In this document: in pieces, positions 1 through 8,492 of the stretch
Layout of the letters: the number at the start of each line of letters is the position of its first letter
How positions within the stretch are numbered: the first letter of the stretch is position 1
NCBI RefSeq assembly: GCF_014192095.1
Contig: NZ_JACHXN010000005.1
Coordinates: forward strand, 1-45,845
Direction: 5' to 3'
Source of the DNA: Phyllobacterium trifolii
Lineage (GTDB): Bacteria; Pseudomonadota; Alphaproteobacteria; Rhizobiales; Rhizobiaceae
Length of the DNA stretch: 45,845 nucleotides
Notes under the pieces: model-generated
Seen by the model: the letters and a program-made list of their open reading frames with translations, nothing else
Told to the model about the DNA's origin: nothing
Databases searched by the model: none
Position numbers and translations under genes: made by a program

Positions 1-117
1 TTGTCAATATGTCGTTCGATTTTGACCGCGCACGGCGGGAGCATCAGTGCAAGTTCCGAACCGGGAGCAGGCACCACGTTCGAATTCACCATTCCATTCA
101 ACAGGGAGGTCGGATGA
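1..117 (+). CDS. Sensor histidine kinase, C-terminal end (partial)
   Basis: The first 38 codons in frame 1 end at a TGA and read as the last part of a histidine-kinase ATPase domain: a HGG triplet, then EPGAGTTFEFTIPF, which matches the G2 box (GxGTTF) and final beta strand of HATPase_c domains. The rest of the gene lies left of the window. The kinase would phosphorylate the response regulator whose ATG overlaps this stop (ATGATG at 114-119). That partner is truncated, so the pair is probably no longer a working two-component system. Confidence 0.75.
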   Translation: MSICRSILTAHGGSISASSEPGAGTTFEFTIPFNREVG

Positions 118-290
118 TGGCCGAACTCACAACGCCGATCGTCTTTATCGTTGACGACGACGTGCACTTGCGACAGGCACTGGGCAATCTTTTCGCATCT
201 GTCGGCATGCGCGTGGAACTATTCGGCTCCACGTCGGCACTCCGTGCCCGTCCTGCGGTTGAGATTTCCTCACTGTGCCAAGCGACGCGC
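114..290 (+). pseudogene. Truncated FixJ-type response regulator (receiver start only)
   Basis: ATG at 114 or 117 overlaps the kinase stop. The first 45 or so residues are a normal receiver start: VFIVDDDVHLRQALGNLF carries the acidic triad, followed by GMRVELFGSTSAL as in FixJ/NarL-class regulators. After about base 245 similarity stops; the phospho-acceptor Asp strand, the Lys strand and the LuxR-type DNA-binding domain are all missing. The frame stays open to 416 but with unrelated, arginine-rich sequence. I read it as a gene cut by a deletion or rearrangement; the 3' limit of similarity is approximate. Confidence 0.65.
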
Positions 291-405
291 TCCACAAGGC
301 GCGAAAATTTGATTTATCGTTCATCTGGGGATCACTGTGCACCTTTCGCCAGGAAGGGAGGGTCAGATGGAACTGACTGCAATACCGCCCCAGATCGGAG
401 TTTTT

Positions 406-1743
406 TCAGAAAGTGACGGCAGTTCGCAGCCCGAAAACGGCAGCATTCCCAATCGCCGAGCCAGGATTGTTAGGATCGGCTGCATTGCCACCCGGATGAA
501 TGATATATTGGAAGAAGGGCTGCACAGCCAGCCACTGCGTAACTTGCGTCTGGTATGTGACTTCAATCACAGCCTCGTAATCCGGAATGGGCTGCGACAT
601 ACCGCTGAACGCAATGTCCGCTTTCGCTAGATTCGACACGCCGTTGCTCATTTTCGCGTAGGCGAAGCCGATCCCTGCGGTATCGTTGTTACGTCCCGGC
701 AAAAGCCCCTTGTAAGTCATACCCATATCGACGTACCAGTAGATGCTGTTACGATCTTGCTCGGGTGCGATCGCAACGCGGACAAATCCGTTGAGACCAT
801 TGTCACTGCTGCCGGGCTCCTGCCAGAGCGTTTGGTCAGCAACAGCGTAGATCGCATAATTTCCTGAGAGTCGCATTGGGCTGCCGCTCGCCACAGCGCT
901 AGCGAGTGAAATGCCGTTCGAGGCGGTGGAGAGACTGTCGAACGTTTCCGAATTGTACCACATGCCAATCTTGTATGTGCCGGGTAGGCCGGGATCACCC
1001 TTGGCGGGGGTATAAGCATAGGATGCCTCGGCAATGGCGAGAACTCCATCGCCAAGCGAAACACCTAACCCGTTGGCATCGGTTGTCGGGCGGCCGTTGA
1101 AAACTGCAGCCTGGAGTGTCCGTGCATCGTCGGGCTTTACAATGATTTGTCCCCCCGGCGCGGCGAAGGGATAAGCTGGACCTCCCTCGGGGAGGTCGAC
1201 AGCAAAAAGGCCGGGAAAGCCGAACGTGGAGTTCACAAAAAGACCTGCTGTGTTGCTGATCGCAAAATTCTGGTCTGCCAGAATTTGCCCGATCTTAAGC
1301 GTAACGGAATCTTTCATCAGGCTCTGAGAGATGTAGAATTCACCTAGCCTGACACTGCTGTCGGCCTCGACCGATGTCACGGTCAACAGGTTACCGAGAT
1401 CACGCTTCGACAGACCTTCGCCTTGGATTGCATATCCCGAGAAATGGATCTTGCCGCCAGTCCAGCCCGTCAGCCGATCCATATCGAAATCGCCTTGCAA
1501 CTGGAAAACGCCGTCATAGGCTGTCCCCGTCCGCACGCCGCCCGATACGTTGCCGAGCCAATCGCTGGTTTGAGTTATTGTGAAGATGACGCCCTTATCG
1601 CGGAGCCAACTTCGATAATCGTTCCAGTCACCCGTGAGCGTGGTTTCCGAATAGGACGGGGGAGCCTCCTCGGCCGCCTTCGCCCCGGTTCCTGATAGGA
1701 TCATCGCAAGTACAATTGGGACAAGAGCGCGGTTTCTAATCAT
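406..1743 (-). CDS. OprB-family carbohydrate-selective porin
   Basis: A protein of 445 residues. Residues 1-23 form a signal peptide (MIRNRALVPIVLAMILSGTG, then AKA). The mature protein opens with a GDWNDYRSWLRDKG block typical of OprB-like porins, alternates aromatic and polar residues as beta strands do, and ends with Phe (RTAVTF), the usual outer-membrane assembly signal. It would be a passive sugar or polyol channel in the outer membrane. The start at 1743 (or 1746) is chosen because GGAAAGG lies just upstream; a longer in-frame start at 1857 would bury the signal peptide. Its 3' end faces the broken response regulator. No transporter sits beside it, so the substrate is unknown. Confidence 0.82.
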   Translation of the reverse strand: MIRNRALVPIVLAMILSGTGAKAAEEAPPSYSETTLTGDWNDYRSWLRDKGVIFTITQTSDWLGNVSGGVRTGTAYDGVFQLQGDFDMDRLTGWTGGKIHFSGYAIQGEGLSKRDLGNLLTVTSVEADSSVRLGEFYISQSLMKDSVTLKIGQILADQNFAISNTAGLFVNSTFGFPGLFAVDLPEGGPAYPFAAPGGQIIVKPDDARTLQAAVFNGRPTTDANGLGVSLGDGVLAIAEASYAYTPAKGDPGLPGTYKIGMWYNSETFDSLSTASNGISLASAVASGSPMRLSGNYAIYAVADQTLWQEPGSSDNGLNGFVRVAIAPEQDRNSIYWYVDMGMTYKGLLPGRNNDTAGIGFAYAKMSNGVSNLAKADIAFSGMSQPIPDYEAVIEVTYQTQVTQWLAVQPFFQYIIHPGGNAADPNNPGSAIGNAAVFGLRTAVTF

Positions 1744-1951
1744 CATACCCTTTCCAGTGCAGTGCGCGATTGGCTTGTCTTTTCCGTCTGGTATCGACGG
1801 CAGCGCCACCTCATTCCTAAATACCGTAAATCGTCCCACGGTCACTAGCGCTAGCATGATGAAAGGAGTCTTCCGTAATTTCTACGTTGGTCTGAGTTGA
1901 CGAGAGTCCTCACGAGGCGAGTCAGGCGTAGGTCAGGTTATGACCGTTCAA

Positions 1952-2866
1952 TTAAGCCGGCATCCGGGGCGCCTTCCAATCGTAGGAGCGCAAGAAACTC
2001 ACCAATGCTCGCATGGCGGCGCTGGAGTGTCTTTTGCTCGGGTAATAAAGATACCAGCTTGGCAAAAGGGGGCTCCAGTCCTTCAGAACCTCCGTCAACC
2101 GGCCGTTCGTTAGGTAGGGTGTGGCGTAGTCCTCGAAGACATGGGCCAATCCGCATCCGGCGACAGCGGCCTGCAGTTCGTTGTGTGCTGAACTCACCGT
2201 GAATCGCCCCTCCGGCAAGACATCCAGCGCTTCTCCGCCGTTTTCAAATTTCCAGGATACCAGTGTGCCGCCGGGAAATCGTCGGCGAATGCAGTTGTGG
2301 CCAGTGAGATCGTTGGGGGTCAGAGGCAGGCCATGCTTTGCAATATAATCCGGCGACGCCACGATCGCGTATCGAAGCGATGGTCCCAGCGGCAGTGCAA
2401 TCATATCTTGTGCCAGTTGCCTTCCGAACCGAACGCCCGCGTCAAAGCCCCGCTCGACGATGTCGATGACCGCTGCCTCGCTGACAAGTTCGACCTTGAT
2501 GTCCGGGTATGTGTCCATAAAGGTGAACATTGCCGGACAGAGCAGGTGATCGATTGCGGGGCCCGGCGCATTGATGCGAAGGGTGCCGGACGGATTTTCC
2601 TTCAACTGGTTAAGGTCATCGACTGCGAGACGGATGTCCGTCAAAGCTGGACCGAGGCGCTGCAGGAGACGCACTCCCGCCTCCGTCGGCGCAACGCTTC
2701 TTGTTGTCCTGTTGAGCAGGCGGATGCCGAGCGCCTCTTCCAAAGCGTTAATTGTTTGGCTGAGTGCCGATGATGAAACACCTCGCTCCAGGGCGGCCGC
2801 CCTGAATCCGCCGCATCTGACGATCGCCGCGAAAACATCCAGGCTATCCAAACGAAATTGATCCAT
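1952..2866 (-). CDS. LysR-family transcriptional regulator
   Basis: A protein of 304 residues. The N-terminal winged helix (residues 5-65) has the LysR pattern, including FAAIVRCGGFRAAALERGVS and ALEEALGIRLLNRTTRSV; residues 90-300 form the periplasmic-binding-like effector domain. The sequence (Val-rich effector domain, GVRFG and CIRRRFP blocks) is of the large group of LysR proteins that control a neighbouring oxidoreductase or hydrolase. The ATG at 2866 follows an AGGTAGG-like site and matches the family start; an upstream in-frame ATG at 2932 would add a non-family tail. It is divergent from the metallo-hydrolase at 2981 and probably regulates it through the inverted repeat at 2923-2945. 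Its target is broken, so it may be orphaned. Confidence 0.87.
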   Translation of the reverse strand: MDQFRLDSLDVFAAIVRCGGFRAAALERGVSSSALSQTINALEEALGIRLLNRTTRSVAPTEAGVRLLQRLGPALTDIRLAVDDLNQLKENPSGTLRINAPGPAIDHLLCPAMFTFMDTYPDIKVELVSEAAVIDIVERGFDAGVRFGRQLAQDMIALPLGPSLRYAIVASPDYIAKHGLPLTPNDLTGHNCIRRRFPGGTLVSWKFENGGEALDVLPEGRFTVSSAHNELQAAVAGCGLAHVFEDYATPYLTNGRLTEVLKDWSPLLPSWYLYYPSKRHSSAAMRALVSFLRSYDWKAPRMPA

Positions 2867-2922
2867 TGCGAAGCCTACCTTATCAAGCTGAGTAGATTTG
2901 CTCGTCTTATCAGCGCAGTGAT

Positions 2923-2945
2923 TTGAGGTCATCTAAATACCTCAA
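2923..2945. promoter_or_regulatory. Candidate LysR operator (TTGAGGT-N9-ACCTCAA)
   Basis: A perfect 7-bp inverted repeat with a 9-bp spacer in the 114-bp gap between the divergent LysR gene and the metallo-hydrolase. It contains the T-N11-A arrangement expected of LysR binding sites and lies where such sites usually are, upstream of both genes. Binding is inferred. Confidence 0.5.
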
Positions 2946-2980
2946 CCGCACATGCGGATTGTCGACTGAAAGGGAAAGCA

Positions 2981-3968
2981 ATGGATCGACTCACATTGAA
3001 CCGACGAACGGTCATGGTTTCAGCGGTTGCTGGAACGTCCGCTCTCCTGCTGGGAGGTTCAGCCCGATCAGGCAATGCGCAGGTGCAGAGATCGGAAGCC
3101 GGGAATATCGGATATTATCGATTCCAGGTCGGGCAGATTAAGGCGACAGTTTTGAGCGATGGCCTGATTGGCGGTCCACCGACGGTCTATGCCAACGATG
3201 CTCCGGAAGCCGAGTTGCAGGAGGTCCTTCGTCGCGCTTTCCTGCCCACCGATCACATGACCCTACAACTCAACACGCTGCTACTTGAAGTCGGCGGTAG
3301 GCGAATACTGCTTGAGGCGGGAGCCGGCGCTACGATGGGACCGAATGCGGGGCGTGTGTTCGACAATCTCGCCGCAGTCGGTCTCGGTGCAGGCGATATC
3401 GACACGATCGTGGTGTCTCACACGCACCCTGATCACGTCGGCAATCTGCGCAATTCCGAAGGCAAAAAAGCATTTCCCAATGCCGTCGTCTATGCACCCC
3501 GCGCAGATTGGGATTTTTTTTGTGCGCAACGATCCCGATCTCTCCTACATGCCAGTGACGCGGGACTTTCGCGACCGGTTTGCAGCGGCGATCAAACGTA
3601 GTGTCGAGCCGATCGCCAAGGACATTGAGCTCTACGAGGCAGGTGTGGAAATCGTGCCGGGCCTCACCACGATAGCTGCGCCCGGGCATACGCCGGGCAT
3701 GGCAACTTTCCTGCTCCACTCAGGTAGCGACCAACTGCTTCTCACTGCGGACCTTGCCTATCACCCAGTCGTCAACATCGACCATCCATGGCGACCCGGA
3801 CCTGATAGAGACAAGGATACCGCGCTCGCGTCGCGCCGCCGCATATTCGATATGGCCGCGACCGATAGGCTCCTCGTTCTCGGGTTTCATTATCCGTTCC
3901 CAGGGCTGGGACGAATGCTCAAGACCGACATGGGTTACGCCTGGGTCCCGGCGGGCTGGCAGTTTTGA
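2981..3968 (+). pseudogene. Tat-exported metallo-beta-lactamase-fold hydrolase, frameshifted
   Basis: The two halves join into one MBL-fold protein of about 328 residues. Residues 1-33 are a Tat signal (NRRTVMVSAVAG core), so the enzyme was meant for the periplasm. The zinc motif HTHPDH is at residues 147-152, and later metal-ligand regions (APGHTPGM, HYPFPG) follow in the second frame. The break is a run of eight T at 3514-3521: with seven T the reading is continuous (DWDFFVRNDP). The total length is 3n+1, as expected for a single extra base. This could be a true mutation, a slippage site, or a homopolymer sequencing error. MBL members of this type include lactonases; the substrate is unknown. 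The divergent LysR gene is the likely regulator. Confidence 0.85.
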
Positions 3969-3994
3969 CCAGAAATCGAACTGGAGGTTTTCTC

Positions 3995-4130
3995 GTGACT
4001 CAAACGGCAATCGATCGACGGCGCTTTCTGGGCGCATGGGTCTGACTGCCGCGGGCGCGGCGATTGCAGCAGATGCAAAGGCGCAAGAAGCGCCAAGCTA
4101 TGCGCCGCTCATCGGAATGCTCGACTGCAC
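3995..4130 (+). pseudogene. 5' stub of a Tat-signal protein, frameshifted and truncated
   Basis: A GGAGG at 3983-3987 precedes a GTG at 3995 by seven bases. The product starts with a classic Tat signal, DRRRFLGA, then hits TGA. One base later in frame the signal continues as MGLTAAGAAIAADAKAQEA and about 13 residues of mature protein, then similarity ends and the sequence becomes AT-rich. So the gene has lost one base inside the signal peptide and nearly all of its body. It lies 26 bp after the broken MBL gene and was probably co-transcribed with it. The original function cannot be told. Confidence 0.6.
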
Positions 4131-4135
4131 AAAAA

Positions 4136-4226
4136 TTGAGCAAAATCAAATATGCTCAAAAAACACCTTGACGAAGTTCTAAAAATAACTTCGACTGAAC
4201 CAATATCACAATTGGTTCGAACCATT
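4136..4226. promoter_or_regulatory. Array of inverted repeats upstream of the GntR gene
   Basis: Three separate perfect dyads in 91 AT-rich bases: TTGAGCA (4136-4142) with TGCTCAA (4153-4159); CGAAGTT (4172-4178) with AACTTCG (4187-4193); AACCAAT (4198-4204) with ATTGGTT (4211-4217). The last overlaps a 12-bp palindrome, TGGTTCGAACCA, at 4213-4224. The GntR start at 4233 is immediately downstream. GntR/FadR proteins bind short palindromes, so the 12-bp site is the best operator candidate; the other two could be further operators or RNA hairpins. Confidence 0.5.
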
Positions 4227-4232
4227 ACCCAC

Positions 4233-4964
4233 ATGGCAACTAATCAGTCCCAGGAAAATTCAAACTATGCGCTCGAGCGCCTGCGTGGTCTCTTGGCGTC
4301 TGATCAACTCGATAGTGATGGAAAATTACCCACCGAACGGGCGCTGGCGCTCATGTTCAGAGTGAGCCGGCGTTCTATACGGCGTGCGCTGGAAGTATTG
4401 GCAGCCGAGGGTCAAATCTGGCGTCGCCAAGGCTCAGGCACCTATGCCGGCCCCGAGCAGGATGACTGGGCCGATCACGTCGAAACTATCGTTGCCGGTA
4501 CCAATTTCATGGAGATCATGGAGGTCCGCCTCAGGATAGAGCCGCAGCTGGCACAACTTGCAGCAATGCGCGCCAAGAAGGATGAGATAACCCGCATGCG
4601 GGAACTCGCGCTGAAGATACGCGAAAGCGATGACTCCGATTCGCGTGAGCTGTGGGACGGCGCCCTGCATCGGCAAATCGCCCAGAGTGCCAGTAACCAG
4701 TTCTTTCTGACGATCTTCGATGTGATCAACAGAGTTCGCCAGGACGAGGCCTGGCGGCTTATTCGCGAAAAAGCGCGCAGCGCCAACGACACCCTGTCGG
4801 TCTCTCACGCTCAACACGCAATGCTCATCGATGCAATCGCTGCACATGATCCAGCAAAAGCGGGTGAAGCCATGCGTCAGCATCTTCTGATGCTGCAAGA
4901 ACGGTTGATCCGCCAGACGTCAATGGACACCGCGGGAAAGGGTGTTCTGAGCGACGCATCATAG
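4233..4964 (+). CDS. GntR-family (FadR/FCD) transcriptional regulator
   Basis: A protein of 243 residues. Residues 10-72 are a GntR winged helix (KLPTERALALMFRVSRRSIRRALEVL, ending GSGTYAG); residues 90-225 form an all-helical FCD ligand domain with the usual ExRxxIEP-like helix (MEVRLRIEPQLAQLAA) and a metal-ligand-type His pattern (LHRQIAQSA, HAQHAMLIDAI). FCD regulators sense small carboxylates or amino-acid-like ligands and usually repress the next operon. The ATG at 4233 is the first methionine that fits the family; an in-frame ATG at 4152 lies inside the repeat array. The gene heads the gamma-glutamyltransferase/ABC cassette, 104 bp upstream of the binding protein, and probably controls it and itself. 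Confidence 0.87.
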   Translation: MATNQSQENSNYALERLRGLLASDQLDSDGKLPTERALALMFRVSRRSIRRALEVLAAEGQIWRRQGSGTYAGPEQDDWADHVETIVAGTNFMEIMEVRLRIEPQLAQLAAMRAKKDEITRMRELALKIRESDDSDSRELWDGALHRQIAQSASNQFFLTIFDVINRVRQDEAWRLIREKARSANDTLSVSHAQHAMLIDAIAAHDPAKAGEAMRQHLLMLQERLIRQTSMDTAGKGVLSDAS

Positions 4965-5068
4965 GAACGCGCTTTCAACGGCGCCGTCACCAAAAGACCG
5001 AGAAAACAATCGGCATCAATGTGGAACAAACGAGCGCATGCAACCGCTTACAATGAGGAGTTTAACGT

Positions 5069-6577
5069 ATGAAAACGGCAAGATTTATTGCGACGCTTGT
5101 GGTGGGAGCGATTTTGGCGTTTCCAGCCTTTGCCACCGAGTTGAAAATCGGTCTCCAGGATGATGCCGATGTCCTTGACCCGGCTCAGTCACGAACCTTC
5201 GTTGGTCGCATCGTTTATACAGCGCTCTGCGACAAGCTTGTCGATGTCAACCAGAAGCTCGACATCGTGCCGCAACTTGCGACCGACTGGAAATGGTCGG
5301 AAGATGGCACGGAACTTGTCATGAACCTGCGCCAGGGCGTGACGTTCCATGACGGCACACCGTTCAACGCGGCAGCTGTCGTTGCCAATATCGAACGTTC
5401 GAAAACACTGCCGGAATCCCGCCGCAAGAGCGAACTCACCTCCGTCAAGACGGTCCAGGCGATCGGTGACTATCAGGTCAGGTTCACGCTAAACAGTCCG
5501 GACGTGACGCTTCTCGCCCAGCTTTCCGATCGCGCCGGCATGATGGTTTCGCCAAAAGCCGCCGCGGAAATGGGTGCGAATTTCGGCAACAAGCCGATAT
5601 GTTCCGGGCCGTTCAAGTTCGTCGAACGCGTCCAGCAGGATCGCATCGTCCTCGAGAAGTTCCCGCAATACTGGAACGCCGCCAACATCTTCATCGACAA
5701 GGTCACCTTCCTGCCGATTCCCGATACGACAGTTCGCCTCGCGAACCTGCAGTCTGGCGACCTCGACATGTTGGAACGGCTGGCCGCGAGTGATCTGGAT
5801 GCGGTCAAGAGCGATTCCAGCCTGAATTATGCCGATACGATCAACATCGGCTACATGGCTCTTTACGCCAATATCGCCAATGGTCCGCGTGCGGATAATC
5901 CCTTCGGCAAGGACAAGAGGCTGCGGCAGGCATTTTCGCTCGCCATCGACCGTGATGCCGTCAACCAGGTCGTATACGAAGGCACCTCGGTCGCTGGCAA
6001 CCAGCCCTATGCTCCTAACAGCCCCTGGTTCGACAAGGATATACCGGTGCCAGCTCGCGATCTCGAAAAAGCCAAGGCCCTGATGAAGGAAGCCGGGCAC
6101 GAGAAACTCGACATCGAGCTTCAGGTACCGAACAACCCGGTTGCGATGCAGATGATGCAGATTATCCAGTCGATGGTCGCGGAAGCCGGTTTCAATGTCA
6201 CGCTGAAGGCAACGGAATTCGCTACGCTATTGTCGGAGCAGACCGCAGGCAACTACCAGCTCAGCCGTTCCGACTGGTCCGGCCGTGTCGATCCGGACGG
6301 CAACCTGCATCAGTTCGTCACCTGCAAGGGCGGCATCAACGATGTAAAATATTGCAATCCGGAAGTGGACGCTCTTCTCAACGATGCCCGCAAATCGACT
6401 GACAATACGGTGCGCAAGCAAAAGTACGACGCCGCTGCCAAGATCCTGAACGACGATCTGCCGGTCATCTATCTCGGCCATCAGTCCTACATCTGGGCGT
6501 TCAAGAAGGGCGTAACAGGCTTTGTGCCCTACCCGGACGGAATGATCCGCCTGCAGGGCGTGAAGAAGAGCGGCTAG
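5069..6577 (+). CDS. ABC transporter substrate-binding protein, family 5 (peptide type)
   Basis: A protein of 502 residues. Residues 1-23 are a Sec signal ending FPAFA. The mature protein is an SBP_bac_5 (DppA/OppA/GsiB) fold: LVPxLA-like block (IVPQLATDWKWSEDG), LRQGVTFHDGTPFNAAAV, and the LRQAFSLAIDRDAVNQVVYEG helix. It binds ligand in the periplasm and delivers it to the two permeases that follow. AATGAGGAG lies upstream of the ATG. A short hairpin after the stop may protect its mRNA, as is common for binding proteins that are needed in excess. Neighbouring gamma-glutamyltransferase-family and GsiA-like genes suggest gamma-glutamyl peptides or a related amide as ligand; this is inference. 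Confidence 0.93.
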   Translation: MKTARFIATLVVGAILAFPAFATELKIGLQDDADVLDPAQSRTFVGRIVYTALCDKLVDVNQKLDIVPQLATDWKWSEDGTELVMNLRQGVTFHDGTPFNAAAVVANIERSKTLPESRRKSELTSVKTVQAIGDYQVRFTLNSPDVTLLAQLSDRAGMMVSPKAAAEMGANFGNKPICSGPFKFVERVQQDRIVLEKFPQYWNAANIFIDKVTFLPIPDTTVRLANLQSGDLDMLERLAASDLDAVKSDSSLNYADTINIGYMALYANIANGPRADNPFGKDKRLRQAFSLAIDRDAVNQVVYEGTSVAGNQPYAPNSPWFDKDIPVPARDLEKAKALMKEAGHEKLDIELQVPNNPVAMQMMQIIQSMVAEAGFNVTLKATEFATLLSEQTAGNYQLSRSDWSGRVDPDGNLHQFVTCKGGINDVKYCNPEVDALLNDARKSTDNTVRKQKYDAAAKILNDDLPVIYLGHQSYIWAFKKGVTGFVPYPDGMIRLQGVKKSG

Positions 6578-6588
6578 TCAAATCGGTA

Positions 6589-6610
6589 AGGCTGTAGCGA
6601 CTTGCAGCCT
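6589..6610 (+). promoter_or_regulatory. Intercistronic hairpin after the binding-protein gene
   Basis: AGGCTG (6589-6594) pairs with CAGCCT (6605-6610) around a 10-nt loop, 12 nt after the stop codon, with no T-tract. Such stems often stabilise the upstream binding-protein mRNA or partly terminate before the permeases. A similar stem follows the binding-protein gene of the second cassette (14967-14991). Confidence 0.35.
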
Positions 6611-6647
6611 CGCTTGAATGCCGATCAACACGTCAGGATTGCAAGCC

Positions 6648-7595
6648 ATGTACACTTACATCGGAAAGCGGCTGTTGCTCGCCATACCGACCTTGATCAT
6701 CATATCGATCTTTGCGTTCTCCCTGCAAAAGCTTCTGCCAGGCGATCCAATCCTGGCGATGGCGGGTGAGGAGCGGGACCCGCAGGTGATCGAATTCCTG
6801 CGTGACAAGTATCGTCTGAACGATCCCGTGGTCTATCAGTATTTCTATTGGGTTGGCGCAGTGGTCCAGGGTGATTTCGGCATTTCCCTGCGGACCAACC
6901 AGCCGGTGCTTTCATTGATTGCGGAGAAACTCCCGGTCACGATCCAGCTTGCGATCATGGCAATGACATTCGCGCTCGCCATCGGCGTTCCCATCGGCAT
7001 CCTGGCGGCCGTCAAGAAGAACACATGGATCGACTACATCGCCAATATCGTTGCGCTATCAGGTCTATCGGTGCCGAATTTCTGGATGGGGATCATGCTC
7101 ATCCTACTTGTCTCGGTTAAACTTGGCTGGCTTCCTGCCTCGGGTTATGAGCCGTTTTTCGACAATCCGGTACGGTCCCTGCAAACAATGATCATGCCTG
7201 CCTTCGTTCTAGGGCTGGCGCTTGCGGCAACCCTGATGCGGCATACGCGGTCATCCATGCTCAGCGTATTACGTTCCGACTACATTCGCACGGCGAGAGC
7301 CAAGGGCGTTTCGGAAAAGGCAGTCATCCTGCAGCACAGTTTTCGCAATGCGCTTCTGCCGATCGTCACGCTCACCGCCCTCCTCTTCGGAGAGCTGCTT
7401 GCAGGCGCGGTCCTTACGGAGCAAATTTTCACCATTCCAGGCTTTGGCAAGCTCATCGTCGATGCTGTTTTCAACCGCGATTATGCGGTGGTCCAGGGCG
7501 TTGTTCTGTGTACGGCGATCGGCTTCATCCTGATGAATCTTGTCGCTGATGTGCTCTACGTCCTGCTCAATCCCAGAATGAGGGCTGCGCTATGA
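6648..7595 (+). CDS. ABC transporter permease, DppB/GsiC type
   Basis: A protein of 315 residues with six predicted membrane segments, beginning MYTYIGKRLLLAIPTLIIIS. It has the LLPGDP motif after the first helix and the cytoplasmic EAA loop (DYIRTARAKGVSEKAVILQH) that docks on the ATPase. The ATG at 6648 is preferred over 6618 because the first membrane helix then starts at once, as in the family. It pairs with the next gene, which overlaps it by four bases (ATGA), to form the inner-membrane channel. Confidence 0.93.
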   Translation: MYTYIGKRLLLAIPTLIIISIFAFSLQKLLPGDPILAMAGEERDPQVIEFLRDKYRLNDPVVYQYFYWVGAVVQGDFGISLRTNQPVLSLIAEKLPVTIQLAIMAMTFALAIGVPIGILAAVKKNTWIDYIANIVALSGLSVPNFWMGIMLILLVSVKLGWLPASGYEPFFDNPVRSLQTMIMPAFVLGLALAATLMRHTRSSMLSVLRSDYIRTARAKGVSEKAVILQHSFRNALLPIVTLTALLFGELLAGAVLTEQIFTIPGFGKLIVDAVFNRDYAVVQGVVLCTAIGFILMNLVADVLYVLLNPRMRAAL

Positions 7596-8470
7596 CGAAG
7601 CTGCAACAAACCCTGCAGATAGCCCCCCAGCACGTGCGTTCCGGCAATCGTGCCTGGAGAAAGCTCAAGGCCAACAAAAGCGCCGTTGTGGGGCTGGTCA
7701 TCATTATCTTTTTCGTGACTCTTGCCGTCATTGCGCCGCTGCTGCCTATCGCCGATCCCATGGCCACAAGCTGGTCGGCAATCCGCAAGGCGCCATCGGC
7801 GGCACATTGGCTAGGGACAGATGACATCGGCCGCGACATTCTCTCCCGCATGATCTGGGGTGCCCGGGCATCGCTGATGGCAGGCGTCTTCTCGGTCGGT
7901 ATCGCAGTGGCCATTGGCGTTCCTCTCGGCCTGATATCCGGCTATTTCGGTGGGTGGGTCGATATGATCATTTCCCGCGTCACCGAGGCCTTCCTCGCTA
8001 TGCCATTTCTCATTATGGCGATCGCGCTCGCTGCCTTTCTTGGGCCGAGCCTGTTCAATGCGATGATTGCGATCGGTCTGTCGGCGATGCCGCTTTTCGT
8101 GCGTTTGACCCGCGGTCAGGTCCTCAGCGTGAAAACAGAAGACTATGTGGAGGGCGCCCGGTCCATCGGTCTCGGTCACTACCAGATCATTACACGTTAC
8201 ATCCTGCCGAATGTCTTCTCGCCGCTTCTGGTTCAGGCAAGCCTGACAATCGCGACCGCAATCATCGCCGAGGCCAGCCTGTCGTTTCTAGGCCTAGGGC
8301 AGCAACCCCCTGCTCCGAGCTGGGGCTCGATGCTCAACGTGGCCAAAAACTTCCTGTCGCAAGCCCCATGGATGGCAATGTGGCCGGGTGCGGCAATCTT
8401 CCTGGTCGTTATCGGCTTCAATCTTCTTGGTGACGGTTTGCGCGACGCCCTCGATCCGCGCGAAGCATGA
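7592..8470 (+). CDS. ABC transporter permease, DppC/GsiD type
   Basis: A protein of 292 residues. It has an N-terminal OppC-type segment (RAWRKLKANKSAVVGLVIII), the WLGTDDIGRDILSRMIWGAR motif, five to six membrane helices and the EAA loop (DYVEGARSIGLGHYQIITRY), then SFLGLG. It overlaps the previous permease by four bases, implying translational coupling and a heterodimeric channel. The gamma-glutamyltransferase-family gene starts 22 bp downstream. Confidence 0.93.
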   Translation: MTKLQQTLQIAPQHVRSGNRAWRKLKANKSAVVGLVIIIFFVTLAVIAPLLPIADPMATSWSAIRKAPSAAHWLGTDDIGRDILSRMIWGARASLMAGVFSVGIAVAIGVPLGLISGYFGGWVDMIISRVTEAFLAMPFLIMAIALAAFLGPSLFNAMIAIGLSAMPLFVRLTRGQVLSVKTEDYVEGARSIGLGHYQIITRYILPNVFSPLLVQASLTIATAIIAEASLSFLGLGQQPPAPSWGSMLNVAKNFLSQAPWMAMWPGAAIFLVVIGFNLLGDGLRDALDPREA

Positions 8471-8492
8471 ATATTCAAAAAGGAAACTTCCT

